Source: JAFGVL01 sp963663245 (GTDB lineage: Bacteria > Bacteroidota > Bacteroidia > Bacteroidales > Paludibacteraceae). From it: a stretch of DNA of 64,000 nt. Below are positions 9,040 to 18,406 of this stretch, one piece after another (position 1 is the first letter of the stretch; every line of letters begins with the position of its first letter). The position numbers and the translations under genes were made by a program. The stretch lies in the NCBI GenBank assembly GCA_963663245.1, contig OY760143.1, positions 1,488,001 through 1,552,000 of the forward strand, read 5' to 3'. The notes under the pieces are model-generated. The model was not told the DNA's origin. It was given only the letters and a program-made list of their open reading frames with translations, and did no database searches.

Positions 9040-10824
9040 ATGTGTGGAATTTCTGCAATATATAGCTTTACTAAACTAACTGATTCTGATAATGAAAAAC
9101 TTTCTTTAATGAATAAAGAAATGCATTATCGAGGACCAGATGAAAGTGGAGTTTGGTCTGATGAAATATGTGGTTTAGCACAAACTAGATTGTCTATTAT
9201 TGGTCTAGATAATGGACATCAGCCAATATTTAATGAGAATAATGATTTGGTGTTGATATGTAATGGGGAGATATATAATTATGTTGAATTACGAGAGGAT
9301 CTAATTAATAAGGGGCATGTTTTTTCTACGGAGTCTGATTGTGAAACAATTTTACATTTATACGAAGAATATAATGTTAATTGTTTAAGCTATTTACGAG
9401 GAATGTTTGCTTTTTGTTTATGGGACAAGAAGAAAGAACAACTTTTTGCAGCAAGAGATAGAGTGGGAGAAAAAACATTGTACTATTCTCAATTACCAAC
9501 GGGTATTGTGTTTTCTACTGAGTTAAAGGCTATTCAAAAATATTTCATTGAAACCCCACAATTAAATCTAAAATCATTAACTGAAGCAATAAGATATAAT
9601 TATCCAATAAATTTAAAAGAAACATTTATTGAGCAAATAAAAAGACTTAAGGCTGGAGAATATGCTGTTGTCAATTCTTCTGGTATAGAGTTGAAAACTT
9701 ATTGGAAAAGGAATTTAAATGCGACTTTTAAAGGTAGCTATGAGGATGCAAAATTAGAAGCTTTAGGTTTAATGAGAGAGTCTGTAGACCTCTGTTTACG
9801 TAGTGATGTGCCAGTTGCGGTTTTATTAAGTGGAGGAATTGATTCTAGCTTAATTGCTGCTTTAGCAAAACAAACTGGGAGAGAAGTTCATGCAATTACT
9901 GCTGGTTACAAAGGGTCTCCTGATTGTGACGAACGAACTATAGCTAAACAATTTGCTGAAGAACAAGGATTAATATATCATGAAGTTGAACTTGATGTAA
10001 ATGATTTTAAAGACTTGTTTAAAGAATGTTCAAGTTATATTGATGAACCTGTATGTGATGTAGCCTCTATGTCACAATTTGCTTTGTACAAAAAGGCTAA
10101 AGAATTAGGTTTCACTGTCTTATTAGGTGGTTTAGGTGGAGATGAAATATTCTATGGTTATCCATATTATAATATTTTAGCAAATTCTTTGACTTTAACA
10201 AAGGAACATCGCTCTTTCTTTCCATGGAACTCAAAACGCAAAAAACTTAATTTTCTAAAGTTCTTCTCAAAGTATTGGAAACATGTATTATTTGCTGGTT
10301 ACCCTATGATTTTAAATGATAGCGTTCCTGTACATTGGACATTTGATGATTTTAATAAATTTAAAGAGAATACTACTATCGAAGTAAATTCTCAAATACA
10401 TACATTTTCAGATATAGATGTTTCATATCACTTTTCTAATGATGCTAGAATTAAAGATGTTTATGATTATATGTTTACAAGATTTATGAATGCACAATGT
10501 TTATATCTTGCAGACAGACTCGGTATGGGAACCTCAGTAGAACTTCGTTCTCCTTTAGTAGATTATAAACTAGTTGAATTTGTTAGTTCTTTACCAGAAG
10601 AAATGAAATATAAACATGGAAATCCAAAGTGCTTCCTAAAAGATGTTCTTAAGGATATAATTCCTGATTACATATTATCGGCAAGTAAAAAAGGGTTTAC
10701 GCCTCCATTTGATTATATTTATCAAATGAATAATGACTATAAATATCAACTATTTAATGGAAAATATGTATTTTTCAATTCCATGCTAGCAGATACTATA
10801 TTATCAAAAGTATTTAAAAGATAA
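9040..10824 (+). CDS. asnB: Asparagine synthase (glutamine-hydrolysing) type amidotransferase
   Basis: This 594-residue, full-length class II amidotransferase begins MCGISAIYSF, leaving Cys2 as the N-terminal nucleophile after methionine removal. The glutaminase domain (about 1-210) has MHYRGPDESG, ARDRVGEKTLYY and the other conserved loops. The synthetase domain has the PP-loop S264-GGIDSS and a later GGLGGDEIFYGY block. The general reaction is Gln + ATP + a carboxylate giving an amide. Within a glycan operon, such enzymes (WbpS type) usually amidate a hexuronic acid on the nucleotide sugar or repeat unit rather than make asparagine. This fits the uronic acid genes at 28.6-31.4 kb. The acceptor is inferred. 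Confidence 0.88.
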   Translation: MCGISAIYSFTKLTDSDNEKLSLMNKEMHYRGPDESGVWSDEICGLAQTRLSIIGLDNGHQPIFNENNDLVLICNGEIYNYVELREDLINKGHVFSTESDCETILHLYEEYNVNCLSYLRGMFAFCLWDKKKEQLFAARDRVGEKTLYYSQLPTGIVFSTELKAIQKYFIETPQLNLKSLTEAIRYNYPINLKETFIEQIKRLKAGEYAVVNSSGIELKTYWKRNLNATFKGSYEDAKLEALGLMRESVDLCLRSDVPVAVLLSGGIDSSLIAALAKQTGREVHAITAGYKGSPDCDERTIAKQFAEEQGLIYHEVELDVNDFKDLFKECSSYIDEPVCDVASMSQFALYKKAKELGFTVLLGGLGGDEIFYGYPYYNILANSLTLTKEHRSFFPWNSKRKKLNFLKFFSKYWKHVLFAGYPMILNDSVPVHWTFDDFNKFKENTTIEVNSQIHTFSDIDVSYHFSNDARIKDVYDYMFTRFMNAQCLYLADRLGMGTSVELRSPLVDYKLVEFVSSLPEEMKYKHGNPKCFLKDVLKDIIPDYILSASKKGFTPPFDYIYQMNNDYKYQLFNGKYVFFNSMLADTILSKVFKR

Positions 10825-11753
10825 TGAATAACTTAGCACCAATAGTACTTTTTGTATATAATCGTCCTTGGCATACAGAACAAACCTTGCAAGCATTAAA
10901 GCAAAATAAATTAGCTAAGAATTCGATCTTATATGTTTTTGCAGATGGATGTAAGGATTCTTCGAACAAAGAAGAAAAAAGATTAGTAGAGGAGGTAAGG
11001 AGTGTCATTAGAAAAGGAAAATGGTGTGGTGAGGTTCATATTATTGAATCAGATGAAAATAGAGGTTTGGCCGATTCTATTATATTGGGGGTAACTGACA
11101 TTGTAAATAAGTATAATAAAGTTATTGTATTAGAAGATGATATTGTTACATCAAATGGATTTCTTGCTTATATGAATGACGCACTTGATTTATATGAGAA
11201 AGAATCAAATGTGATGAGTGTTTCTGGCTATATGTTTCCTCATAAGAAAAAGCTGACTGAAAGTTTCTTTTATGGTGCTCCTTTTCCTTGGGGATGGGCT
11301 ACATGGAAAAGGGCCTGGTCTTCTTTTAATAACAATGCGGATGAATTATACAAGAAGTTTGAAGATGAAAAGAAATGGAATATGTTTAATAAGTTTGGCG
11401 GAAAGTTATTGCAAAAACAGTTGAAATCGAATGTGGATGGTGAGATTAAAACATGGTATGTGAAATGGCATGCCAGTTTAGTTAGTAATCATGGCTTAAC
11501 ATTATATCCAGGAAAATCATTAGTAAATAATATTGGTTTTGATGATTCAGGAGTACATTGTGCTACTGTAACTATTTTTGATCATGATAAATTAAGAAAA
11601 AAGGTAGAAGTTAAACCAATAGAACTGAAAGAAAATAAGTTAGCTAAAAAAATAATCGTTCTTTTTTATCAAGGGAAATGGTACTATATTAAGCATCTTC
11701 TTATCAGGCTAATACCTAATTTTATTAAAACACTTTTAAAACGAATTTTATAA
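10824..11753 (+). CDS. GNT-I-like / HlpA-type glycosyltransferase, copy 2
   Basis: This 309-residue protein has the same architecture as the product of 6622-7557. It has APIVLFVYNRPWHTEQTL at the start, LYVFADGCKD, VIVLEDDIVTSNGFL with the EDD metal/nucleotide motif, and FPWGWATWKRAW. The two copies have clearly diverged, so the duplication is not recent or was acquired as two related modules. The start overlaps the asnB stop by one base (TAATG), and the next gene abuts it. It opens the second GT-acetyltransferase-GT2 cassette. Donor unknown. Confidence 0.78.
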   Translation: MNNLAPIVLFVYNRPWHTEQTLQALKQNKLAKNSILYVFADGCKDSSNKEEKRLVEEVRSVIRKGKWCGEVHIIESDENRGLADSIILGVTDIVNKYNKVIVLEDDIVTSNGFLAYMNDALDLYEKESNVMSVSGYMFPHKKKLTESFFYGAPFPWGWATWKRAWSSFNNNADELYKKFEDEKKWNMFNKFGGKLLQKQLKSNVDGEIKTWYVKWHASLVSNHGLTLYPGKSLVNNIGFDDSGVHCATVTIFDHDKLRKKVEVKPIELKENKLAKKIIVLFYQGKWYYIKHLLIRLIPNFIKTLLKRIL

Positions 11754-12395
11754 ATGAAGCGAATTTACTATTATTTACAAAAGCTAGTAGCTTTATTTTT
11801 ATCAGAACCAATAATCTTTAAAAATAAAATTGTAGGGTATTCGCTGGTGAAGTCACAACTTTACCAATGCAACCTTTCTGATAAATCAAAGCTATCGGCA
11901 CCATATTATTTGTCTAGTGTTAAAGTTGGAGACTATTCATATATTTCAAAGAATGCTAATATATCTAATACAACTATTGGTAAGTTTTCTTCTATAGGGC
12001 CAAACTTCTCAGCAGGTCTGGGTATTCATCCAACAAATGGATTCAGTACTTCACCGATGTTTTACTCAATATCTAAGCAAAATGGATATTCTTTTGTAGA
12101 TAAAAATATAATTAAAGAATTTGAGCCAATTATTATTGGAAATGATGTGTTTATTGGAGCAAATGTTACTGTTTTAGATGGAGTTAAAATTGCAGATGGA
12201 GCTATAATTGGAGCAGGAGCAGTAGTAGTTTCAGATATACCTAAATATGGAATTGCAGTAGGCGTTCCAGCAAAAGTAGTTAAGTATCGATTTGATAATG
12301 AAACAATTAATCGTTTGCAAGAAAAGCAATGGTGGAATTTGCCTAAAAATGAGTTGAAAGAGTTTTCGAGAGATTTTTTTATGTTTGAAAAGTAA
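11754..12395 (+). CDS. CatB-related O-acetyltransferase (left-handed beta-helix), copy 2
   Basis: This 213-residue hexapeptide acetyltransferase has VKVGDYSYISKNANI, IGKFSSIGPNFSAGLGIHP (with the likely catalytic His) and IIIGNDVFIGANVTVLDGV. The first and last thirds closely match the product of 7559-8215, and this is the best conserved pair of the duplicated cassette. It should transfer acetyl from acetyl-CoA to a hydroxyl of a sugar in the cytoplasm. Two such enzymes plus the MBOAT/SGNH pair imply a heavily O-acetylated glycan. Five bases separate it from the next gene. Confidence 0.85.
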   Translation: MKRIYYYLQKLVALFLSEPIIFKNKIVGYSLVKSQLYQCNLSDKSKLSAPYYLSSVKVGDYSYISKNANISNTTIGKFSSIGPNFSAGLGIHPTNGFSTSPMFYSISKQNGYSFVDKNIIKEFEPIIIGNDVFIGANVTVLDGVKIADGAIIGAGAVVVSDIPKYGIAVGVPAKVVKYRFDNETINRLQEKQWWNLPKNELKEFSRDFFMFEK

Positions 12396-12400
12396 AACTC

Positions 12401-13216
12401 ATGAAATTATCTATTATTACTATAAATTATAACGATGCCGCTGGTTTGGAAACAACTATGTTTAGTGTTTTGAATCAGACAGCAAATGATTTTGAATATA
12501 TTATTATTGATGGAGGAAGCTCTGATGGTAGTAAGGAACTAATAGAGCAAGCAACTAATGATAAACGCTTAAGATATTGGGTTAGTGAACCAGATAATGG
12601 TGTTTATCATGCTATGAATAAAGGTATAAAAATAGCTAAAGGTGATTTTGTTCAATTTCTTAACTCAGGAGATTCTTTGGTAAATAGTACAGTAATAGGA
12701 GATATTCTACAAGTTATTCCAGATTGCGATATATTTGTAGGAAAGAGAATAAGTATTAGACAAGATGGTAAGAAAAGAGTGGAGCCACAGAAGAAAAATA
12801 TAAATCTACACACTTTTTACAATTCAACAATTCAACATCCAGCTTCTTATATTCGTCGATCACTTTTTGAAACCCATGGTTTATATGATGAATCACTTAA
12901 AATTGCATCCGATTGGAAATGGTTTTTAATCGTTGCTGGTTTAAATCAGGCGAAAGTGGTATTTACAGATTTAGAGCTGTGTTATTTCGATATGACAGGA
13001 ATTAGTAGTACTCAACTTGAAATGAGTAAAGCAGAAAGACGTAAAGTTTTAGAAGAACTCCTGCCTTTTTCAATCTTAGATTTCTTTGATAAATATCATA
13101 TTTATATTAATCAAATTGAGCGTATAAAAAGCTATCCTATTTTTTATAGATTAGTTTCTATTATTGAACGATTTTTATTTAAAATGGAGAAATATAAACG
13201 CGATCGATGGAAATAA
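12401..13216 (+). CDS. GT2 family glycosyltransferase (WcaA-like), copy 2
   Basis: This 271-residue protein is paralogous to the product of 8216-9037. It starts MKLSIITINYNDAAGLETTM and has IIIDGGSSDGS, GVYHAMNKGI and FLNSGDS near residue 90. IQHPASYIRRSLF and KIASDWKWFL are the acceptor-side blocks of the subfamily. It ends the second cassette. A 42-base gap without an obvious promoter or terminator separates it from the FkbM gene. Role: one glycosidic bond of the repeat unit. Confidence 0.88.
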   Translation: MKLSIITINYNDAAGLETTMFSVLNQTANDFEYIIIDGGSSDGSKELIEQATNDKRLRYWVSEPDNGVYHAMNKGIKIAKGDFVQFLNSGDSLVNSTVIGDILQVIPDCDIFVGKRISIRQDGKKRVEPQKKNINLHTFYNSTIQHPASYIRRSLFETHGLYDESLKIASDWKWFLIVAGLNQAKVVFTDLELCYFDMTGISSTQLEMSKAERRKVLEELLPFSILDFFDKYHIYINQIERIKSYPIFYRLVSIIERFLFKMEKYKRDRWK

Positions 13217-13258
13217 AGATCTTTTAAATAATATCAAATATATTAGACACACAAATTT

Positions 13259-14131
13259 ATGCAAACTGTTAAATTACTTTTCTTAAGAATATTAAGAAAG
13301 CTCAACTTACTCTCAAAGTTTAACTTCACTTTAAGCAGAAAGATAAATGGAGAAAAAATTACTATTCCATTTATTAATGGTTTTGGTTTTGTGAATTTTA
13401 CGCATAAAAAAAACTGGCTAGATATACTAATTCAGGGATTTGTGAAAAGTGAAAAAGGAATGTTTGTTGACGTAGGTGTTAACATTGGTCAAACATTGCT
13501 TCGAATAAAAACATTAATGCCTGAAGTACATTATTTAGGTTTTGAGCCAAATTCAACTTGCACTTTTTATACACAACAATTAATAAAAGAAAATAAGTTG
13601 GAAGATTGTATGGTCTATAACTGTGCTTTATCAGAGAAGGTTCAGAATATTGTACTAGAGAAGTCTTTAGCTGATGATAAAAGGGCATCAATTGTTAGCT
13701 CACTACGTCCTAATTCTTTTACAGATTCTGAATATGTTTTAGCTGTTAATTTTGATGCGTTAGAATTTAGAGAGAAAGTGTCTTTTATTAAAATTGATGT
13801 AGAAGGGGCAGAGTATGAGGTTTTATCAGGGATGGAACAAATGCTGAAAAGAGATCAACCTATTATTACATGTGAAGTATTAGATAGTCATGCTAAAGAA
13901 GAACTTGAGTTTACACAAAAGAGAGCTGATTTAGTATTTGAGATGCTTAGTTCTTTGGATTATTCTATAATACAATTAAAAACCAGTAAACGAGGTATAA
14001 AATCATATAAAAAACTGGACGGTTTTGAAATTAAACAATGGACAATAGATAGTTCTGTATTAAATGATTATGTTTTTTATCCAACTAAGAAAGAAAAGGA
14101 AGTATTGAGCATTTTGAAAGCAATAAATTAA
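13259..14131 (+). CDS. FkbM family methyltransferase
   Basis: This 290-residue protein has the SAM-binding motif I FVDVGVNIGQTLLRI, the motif II region YLGFEPNSTCTFY, and SFIKIDVEGAEYEVLSGM. The last is the hallmark FkbM block (IDVEGxE). These enzymes O-methylate sugars or polyketides; in a glycan locus a sugar hydroxyl is the likely target. The N-terminal 70 residues are basic and lack a signal peptide, so it is cytoplasmic. It is the second methyltransferase in the operon, after 5681-6622, which belongs to a different subfamily. Confidence 0.85.
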   Translation: MQTVKLLFLRILRKLNLLSKFNFTLSRKINGEKITIPFINGFGFVNFTHKKNWLDILIQGFVKSEKGMFVDVGVNIGQTLLRIKTLMPEVHYLGFEPNSTCTFYTQQLIKENKLEDCMVYNCALSEKVQNIVLEKSLADDKRASIVSSLRPNSFTDSEYVLAVNFDALEFREKVSFIKIDVEGAEYEVLSGMEQMLKRDQPIITCEVLDSHAKEELEFTQKRADLVFEMLSSLDYSIIQLKTSKRGIKSYKKLDGFEIKQWTIDSSVLNDYVFYPTKKEKEVLSILKAIN

Positions 14132-14150
14132 GGATAATATTTGTAGATAT

Positions 14151-15122
14151 ATGTTGAGACTAAGTATCATAGTTCCTGTTTTTAATGTAGAGAAATATCT
14201 TGCAAAGTGTTTAGGTAGCTTACTTGATCAAGACTTAAGTAATAAGGAGTATGAAATTATTATTATTAATGATGGATCAACAGATGGAAGTGATGGCATC
14301 ATTCAACAGTACTTAAAGAAATATTCGCATATAAAGTATATTTCTCAAGAAAATAAAGGTTTAGGTGCCGCAAGAAATACCGGAATAAAAGAAGCGAAAG
14401 GTAAATATATTCAATTTGTTGATTCTGATGATTTTATTAAAAAAGATGCTATAACTCCGCTTTTAGATAAGATGGATCAAGAGTCTTTAGATATTCTGCG
14501 TTTTAATTATTGTAATGTAAATGAAGAAGATAAAGTTGTTCAGCCTAATAAAACGCAACAATTTGTAGACTATAAAGATGAAGTGTGCGATGGATATACA
14601 TTTCTATCTGAACGATTAGGGTATGCTTGTTATGCTTGTCAGTTTATGATTAATACAGAACTCTTAAAAAAGTCTGAGAATAATTTTAAAGAAGGAATCT
14701 ATTTTGAAGATACAGAATGGACACCAAGAATATTAGTTCAAGCAAGAAGGGTCACATCTGTATCTACAGTGGTGTATTTCTATTTGATTAGAATGGGATC
14801 CATTACAAAAAGTATTGCTGTTGATAAAAAACGTAAGTGGATAAATGATAAATTATATCTTATAGAAATTTTAAATAAAGAAAGATTACAACAAGCAAAT
14901 AAGACATGGTATAATGGGATGATTGCTCTCTCAGTGACTTCAGTTATTAGCTCTGTAGCGACTAATTTCTTTGAAGAACGAAAATTATTCATTGATCAGT
15001 TAAAAGCGATAAAAGTATTTCCATTATCAATAACTAAAACAAATATAAAAACGCGTCTTCGACTGATGTTAGTTAACTTTTCGCCATTCTTGTATTGTCG
15101 ATTGATCCATATAATAAATTAA
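14151..15122 (+). CDS. GT2 family glycosyltransferase
   Basis: This 323-residue protein begins LRLSIIVPVFNVEKYLAKCL and has the textbook INDGSTDGS and GLGAARNTGIKEAKGKY blocks. D91-S-D-D94 is the DxD motif, and YFEDTEWTP has the ED catalytic-base motif. The last 90 residues are basic with hydrophobic stretches, as in membrane-associated family members. This is the most canonical GT2 enzyme of the operon (EpsJ/WfgS-like). It is three bases from the following GT32 gene. Confidence 0.92.
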   Translation: MLRLSIIVPVFNVEKYLAKCLGSLLDQDLSNKEYEIIIINDGSTDGSDGIIQQYLKKYSHIKYISQENKGLGAARNTGIKEAKGKYIQFVDSDDFIKKDAITPLLDKMDQESLDILRFNYCNVNEEDKVVQPNKTQQFVDYKDEVCDGYTFLSERLGYACYACQFMINTELLKKSENNFKEGIYFEDTEWTPRILVQARRVTSVSTVVYFYLIRMGSITKSIAVDKKRKWINDKLYLIEILNKERLQQANKTWYNGMIALSVTSVISSVATNFFEERKLFIDQLKAIKVFPLSITKTNIKTRLRLMLVNFSPFLYCRLIHIIN

Positions 15123-15125
15123 GAT

Positions 15126-15857
15126 ATGATTCCTAAAGTAATTCATTATTGTTGGTTTGGAAGAGGAGAGATGCCAAAATTGGCTCTTGTATGTATTGAC
15201 TCATGGAAAAAGTATTTGCCAGATTATGAGTTGAAATTATGGAATGAAGATAATTTTGATATTACTTGCAACCCATACGTAAAAGAAGCATATGAAGCCC
15301 GTAAATTTGCTTTTGTAACAGATTATGTCCGTTTATATGTTTTGTATGAAGAGGGTGGTATTTATATGGACACAGATGTGGAAATATTAAAATCACTAGG
15401 TGATTTGTTATATTTACCAGCTTTCTGTGGTTTTGAAAGCAATAAATATTCAAATGTTCAAACTGGTTTTATGGCAAGTGCACCCAAAGGAATTTGGGTA
15501 AAAGAACAAATGGATTACTATAAAAACAAACATTTTATTAATTCAGATGGAACGAATGATATTACTACAAATGCTCAAACCATATCCGACACAATGACGG
15601 GAAATGGCTTTAAGCTAAATGGTGAATATCAAGTATATAAAGATGATATGCACTGTTTTCCGAAAGACTATTTTTGTCCTAAAACAAGTACAGGCGTGAT
15701 AAAATTAACAGAAAACACTTATTGTATACATCATTTTTCTGCTTCGTGGAAGGATAGGAGTTTATTGCTCCGTTTGAAGTTGTTTATTCTTCGAAAACTT
15801 TTAAATCCTAAGTTTTCAGATAAGTTAATTCAATTAAAAAGAAGAATCACTAATTAA
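15126..15857 (+). CDS. GT32-type glycosyltransferase (Gly_transf_sug, DXD family)
   Basis: This 243-residue protein starts IPKVIHYCWFGRGEMPKLAL, the signature N-terminus of capsular GT32 enzymes. It then has FAFVTDYVRLYVLYEEGGIY, with D82-T-D84 as the DXD motif. An IHHFSASW block close to the end carries a conserved histidine and tryptophan. Family members transfer hexoses with retention of configuration in capsule and LPS synthesis. Length is normal. It sits three bases after a GT2 gene and 21 bases before the multi-span membrane protein. Confidence 0.92.
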   Translation: MIPKVIHYCWFGRGEMPKLALVCIDSWKKYLPDYELKLWNEDNFDITCNPYVKEAYEARKFAFVTDYVRLYVLYEEGGIYMDTDVEILKSLGDLLYLPAFCGFESNKYSNVQTGFMASAPKGIWVKEQMDYYKNKHFINSDGTNDITTNAQTISDTMTGNGFKLNGEYQVYKDDMHCFPKDYFCPKTSTGVIKLTENTYCIHHFSASWKDRSLLLRLKLFILRKLLNPKFSDKLIQLKRRITN

Positions 15858-15878
15858 ATATTCTTTCAGTCAGATTGA

Positions 15879-17348
15879 ATGCATTGTTTTCTATGGGTTT
15901 ATTATGTTACATTTCTAATTACAAAAAAACATATTGTGTTAAATTTTATTCCTAAATATATATCAAATAGAAGCATTGGATTATATTTTATTTCATTAAT
16001 TATTGTTTCTGGTGTATTTTTATCTTATGCTATGTATTGGTATTGGATATTATTTGGGGTAGTTAGTATCCTTTTCTTTACATATTTTAGTGGACATTTA
16101 ACAAGAATATGGTCTCGTTTATCCCCCAAAAAATTCTCAAATAAAATTTTCTGGACTGCATTTCTGATTCGTGTTATTTATGTTATTTTCTCCTATTATT
16201 TTTTCATTGAAATGACTGGAGCTCCTTTTGAGTTTGCTGCAGGAGATTCAATGGGTTATCATTATGAAGGAGTATGGATAGTTGACTTAATTAGAGCAGG
16301 TATTTTTGGGGATGTTTATCCATTATACATTCAAGGAAAAAATGCATATTCTGATATGGGTTATCCATTATTTCTTGGTCTACAATATTTGCTAACTAAT
16401 AAAAATATCTTAATTGCACGAATTATTAAGGCATTGTTAAGTGCATTTATGTGTGTAATCGTATATAAGATTTCTGTTCAGAACTTTGGTGAAGCAGTAG
16501 CACGCATAGCTGCTATCTTTATTTTGTTGATGCCTAATCTTATAATGTATTGTGGTATGCATTTAAAAGAAACAGAGATGATATTTATCATGATGGCTTA
16601 TATAGAAAGGACAGACTATTTATTGAGATCGAAAAAATTTTCTTTTTTAAATATTACCGTAGTTCTTTTATTAATAGGCTTACTTTTTTTATTTCGTACC
16701 GTACTGGGAATAGTAGCTATTTTTGCGCTGGTAACAGCTTTACTATTTTCCGCACAACATCTTGTAAAAAGGGGTAAGCGATGGATAATAGGCCTTTGGG
16801 TGGTAATAGCCATTGCCTATTTTGCTGGAGGAACCATTGCATTAGAAGTGGAGAATTTATGGCAACAAAAAGATACAAATCAACAAATTAGACTTGAAGA
16901 TAGAGCCAAAAAAGGAAATGTTTTGGCAAAATATGCAGGAGCCAGTATATTTGCTCCTCTAATTTTTACGCTACCTTTTCCTACTATGGTTGAAACTCCT
17001 AATCAAGAAACTTTTCGTATGTTACATGGAGGGGTATTTGTAAAAAATGTCTTATCATTTTTTACCATCTTGGCTTTATATCTTTTGCTTATTAGAAAAA
17101 AATGGCGTGAGAATGTTTTTATTATCGCTTTTTTAATTGCATATCTAGGCATTTTAACTGTTAGTGCATTTGCACACTCGGAGCGTTTTCATTTGCCTGC
17201 TGTTCCTTTAGAGTTAATATTTGCAGCTTTTGGTATTACTCAATTAAATAAAAAATATAAGAGTTGGTTTAATGCATGGACCGTGTTGCTCTTTTTTATT
17301 ATTATAATTTGGAGTTGGTTTAAGTTGAAAGGAAGAGGGTATGTGTAA
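15879..17348 (+). CDS. Polytopic GT-C-like membrane protein (GT39/ArnT-like, or polymerase)
   Basis: This 489-residue protein has roughly ten to eleven hydrophobic segments. Near residue 120 is FEFAAGDSMGYHYEG; an acidic residue in the first large periplasmic loop followed by a tyrosine a few residues on resembles the catalytic loop of GT39/ArnT-type GT-C transferases, which use polyprenyl-phosphate sugars in the periplasm. No other gene in the window looks like a Wzy polymerase, so it could also be the polymerase of the repeat unit. The first 35 residues are not clearly conserved, so the ATG at 15879 is a tentative start. No Wzx flippase is visible in the window. Confidence 0.6.
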   Translation: MHCFLWVYYVTFLITKKHIVLNFIPKYISNRSIGLYFISLIIVSGVFLSYAMYWYWILFGVVSILFFTYFSGHLTRIWSRLSPKKFSNKIFWTAFLIRVIYVIFSYYFFIEMTGAPFEFAAGDSMGYHYEGVWIVDLIRAGIFGDVYPLYIQGKNAYSDMGYPLFLGLQYLLTNKNILIARIIKALLSAFMCVIVYKISVQNFGEAVARIAAIFILLMPNLIMYCGMHLKETEMIFIMMAYIERTDYLLRSKKFSFLNITVVLLLIGLLFLFRTVLGIVAIFALVTALLFSAQHLVKRGKRWIIGLWVVIAIAYFAGGTIALEVENLWQQKDTNQQIRLEDRAKKGNVLAKYAGASIFAPLIFTLPFPTMVETPNQETFRMLHGGVFVKNVLSFFTILALYLLLIRKKWRENVFIIAFLIAYLGILTVSAFAHSERFHLPAVPLELIFAAFGITQLNKKYKSWFNAWTVLLFFIIIIWSWFKLKGRGYV

Positions 17349-17386
17349 GTTAATAGAAAAAAAATAAAAGTTTAAACACTCACGGA

Positions 17387-18406
17387 ATGAAAATACTAAT
17401 AACAGGAGGAGCCGGATTTATTGGCAGTAATTTATGTGAATATTTTACGAAGAAAGGGGATGATGTCATCTGCTTAGATAATTTGTCGACAGGTTTTGAA
17501 AAGAATATTCTGCCTCTAAAAAAATCAGACAATTTTACATTTATTAAGGGAGATATTAGAGATCTTGATGTATGTAAAAAAGCTGTGAAAGGCTGTGATG
17601 TAGTATTGCATCAAGCAGCTTTAGGCTCTGTGCCTCGCTCTATTGAAGATCCGATCAATACGAATTCTGTTAATATTGATGGCTTTTTAAATATGCTTAC
17701 CGCTGCTCGAGATGAAGGTATTAAGCGCTTTGTTTATGCAGCTAGTTCTTCAACATATGGAGACTCAAAAGAATTGCCAAAGCTTGAACATCGGATTGGT
17801 CAACCATTATCTCCATATGCCATTACAAAATATGTGAATGAATTGTATGCCAATGTATTTTCAAGTTTATATGGAATGGAAACGATAGGTCTTCGTTACT
17901 TTAATGTATTTGGGAAACGACAAGATCCTAATGGAGCGTATGCTGCGGTAATTCCACTTTGGGTAAAAGCTCTTATTAACCATGAATCTCCTTCAATTAA
18001 TGGAGATGGTACTTATTCAAGAGACTTTACTTACGTAGAAAATGTTGTTCAGGCCAATGAATTAGCCATGTCAACTCCTAAAAAAGACTTGATAAAACGA
18101 GCTGAACAGTATAATATGACATTACCTTCTGATACTAGTCTCGATTTAGTCTTCAATGTCGCTTATGGTGCTAACACTACTTTAAATCAACTGTTTGATT
18201 ATTTAAGAATAAATCTTGCAAAATTTGATGCTGGTATCAATAATGTGTCTCCAAGCTATAGGGCCAATAGAGCAGGAGATATTCCCCATTCTCAGGCATC
18301 TATAGAAAAGGCTAAACGAATATTGAATTATATACCTCAATTTGATCCCTTAAAAGGTTTTGAGAAGGCTTGTGAATGGTATTGGAACGAATATAAAAAG
18401 AATTGA
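17387..18406 (+). CDS. UDP-sugar 4-epimerase of the WbpP/TviC type (extended SDR)
   Basis: This 339-residue extended short-chain dehydrogenase has the NAD-binding G-x-x-G-x-x-G at residues 7-13 (GGAGFIG). The S-S-S triad region is AASSSTYGD, and the catalytic pair is Y144-x3-K148. The block GSVPRSIEDPINTNSVNIDG is characteristic of the WbpP/TviC branch, which interconverts UDP-GlcNAc(A) and UDP-GalNAc(A). It would provide a GalNAc-type donor to the many glycosyltransferases upstream. The exact substrate (neutral or uronic) cannot be decided. Its stop overlaps the next start by one base (TGATG). Confidence 0.82.
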   Translation: MKILITGGAGFIGSNLCEYFTKKGDDVICLDNLSTGFEKNILPLKKSDNFTFIKGDIRDLDVCKKAVKGCDVVLHQAALGSVPRSIEDPINTNSVNIDGFLNMLTAARDEGIKRFVYAASSSTYGDSKELPKLEHRIGQPLSPYAITKYVNELYANVFSSLYGMETIGLRYFNVFGKRQDPNGAYAAVIPLWVKALINHESPSINGDGTYSRDFTYVENVVQANELAMSTPKKDLIKRAEQYNMTLPSDTSLDLVFNVAYGANTTLNQLFDYLRINLAKFDAGINNVSPSYRANRAGDIPHSQASIEKAKRILNYIPQFDPLKGFEKACEWYWNEYKKN

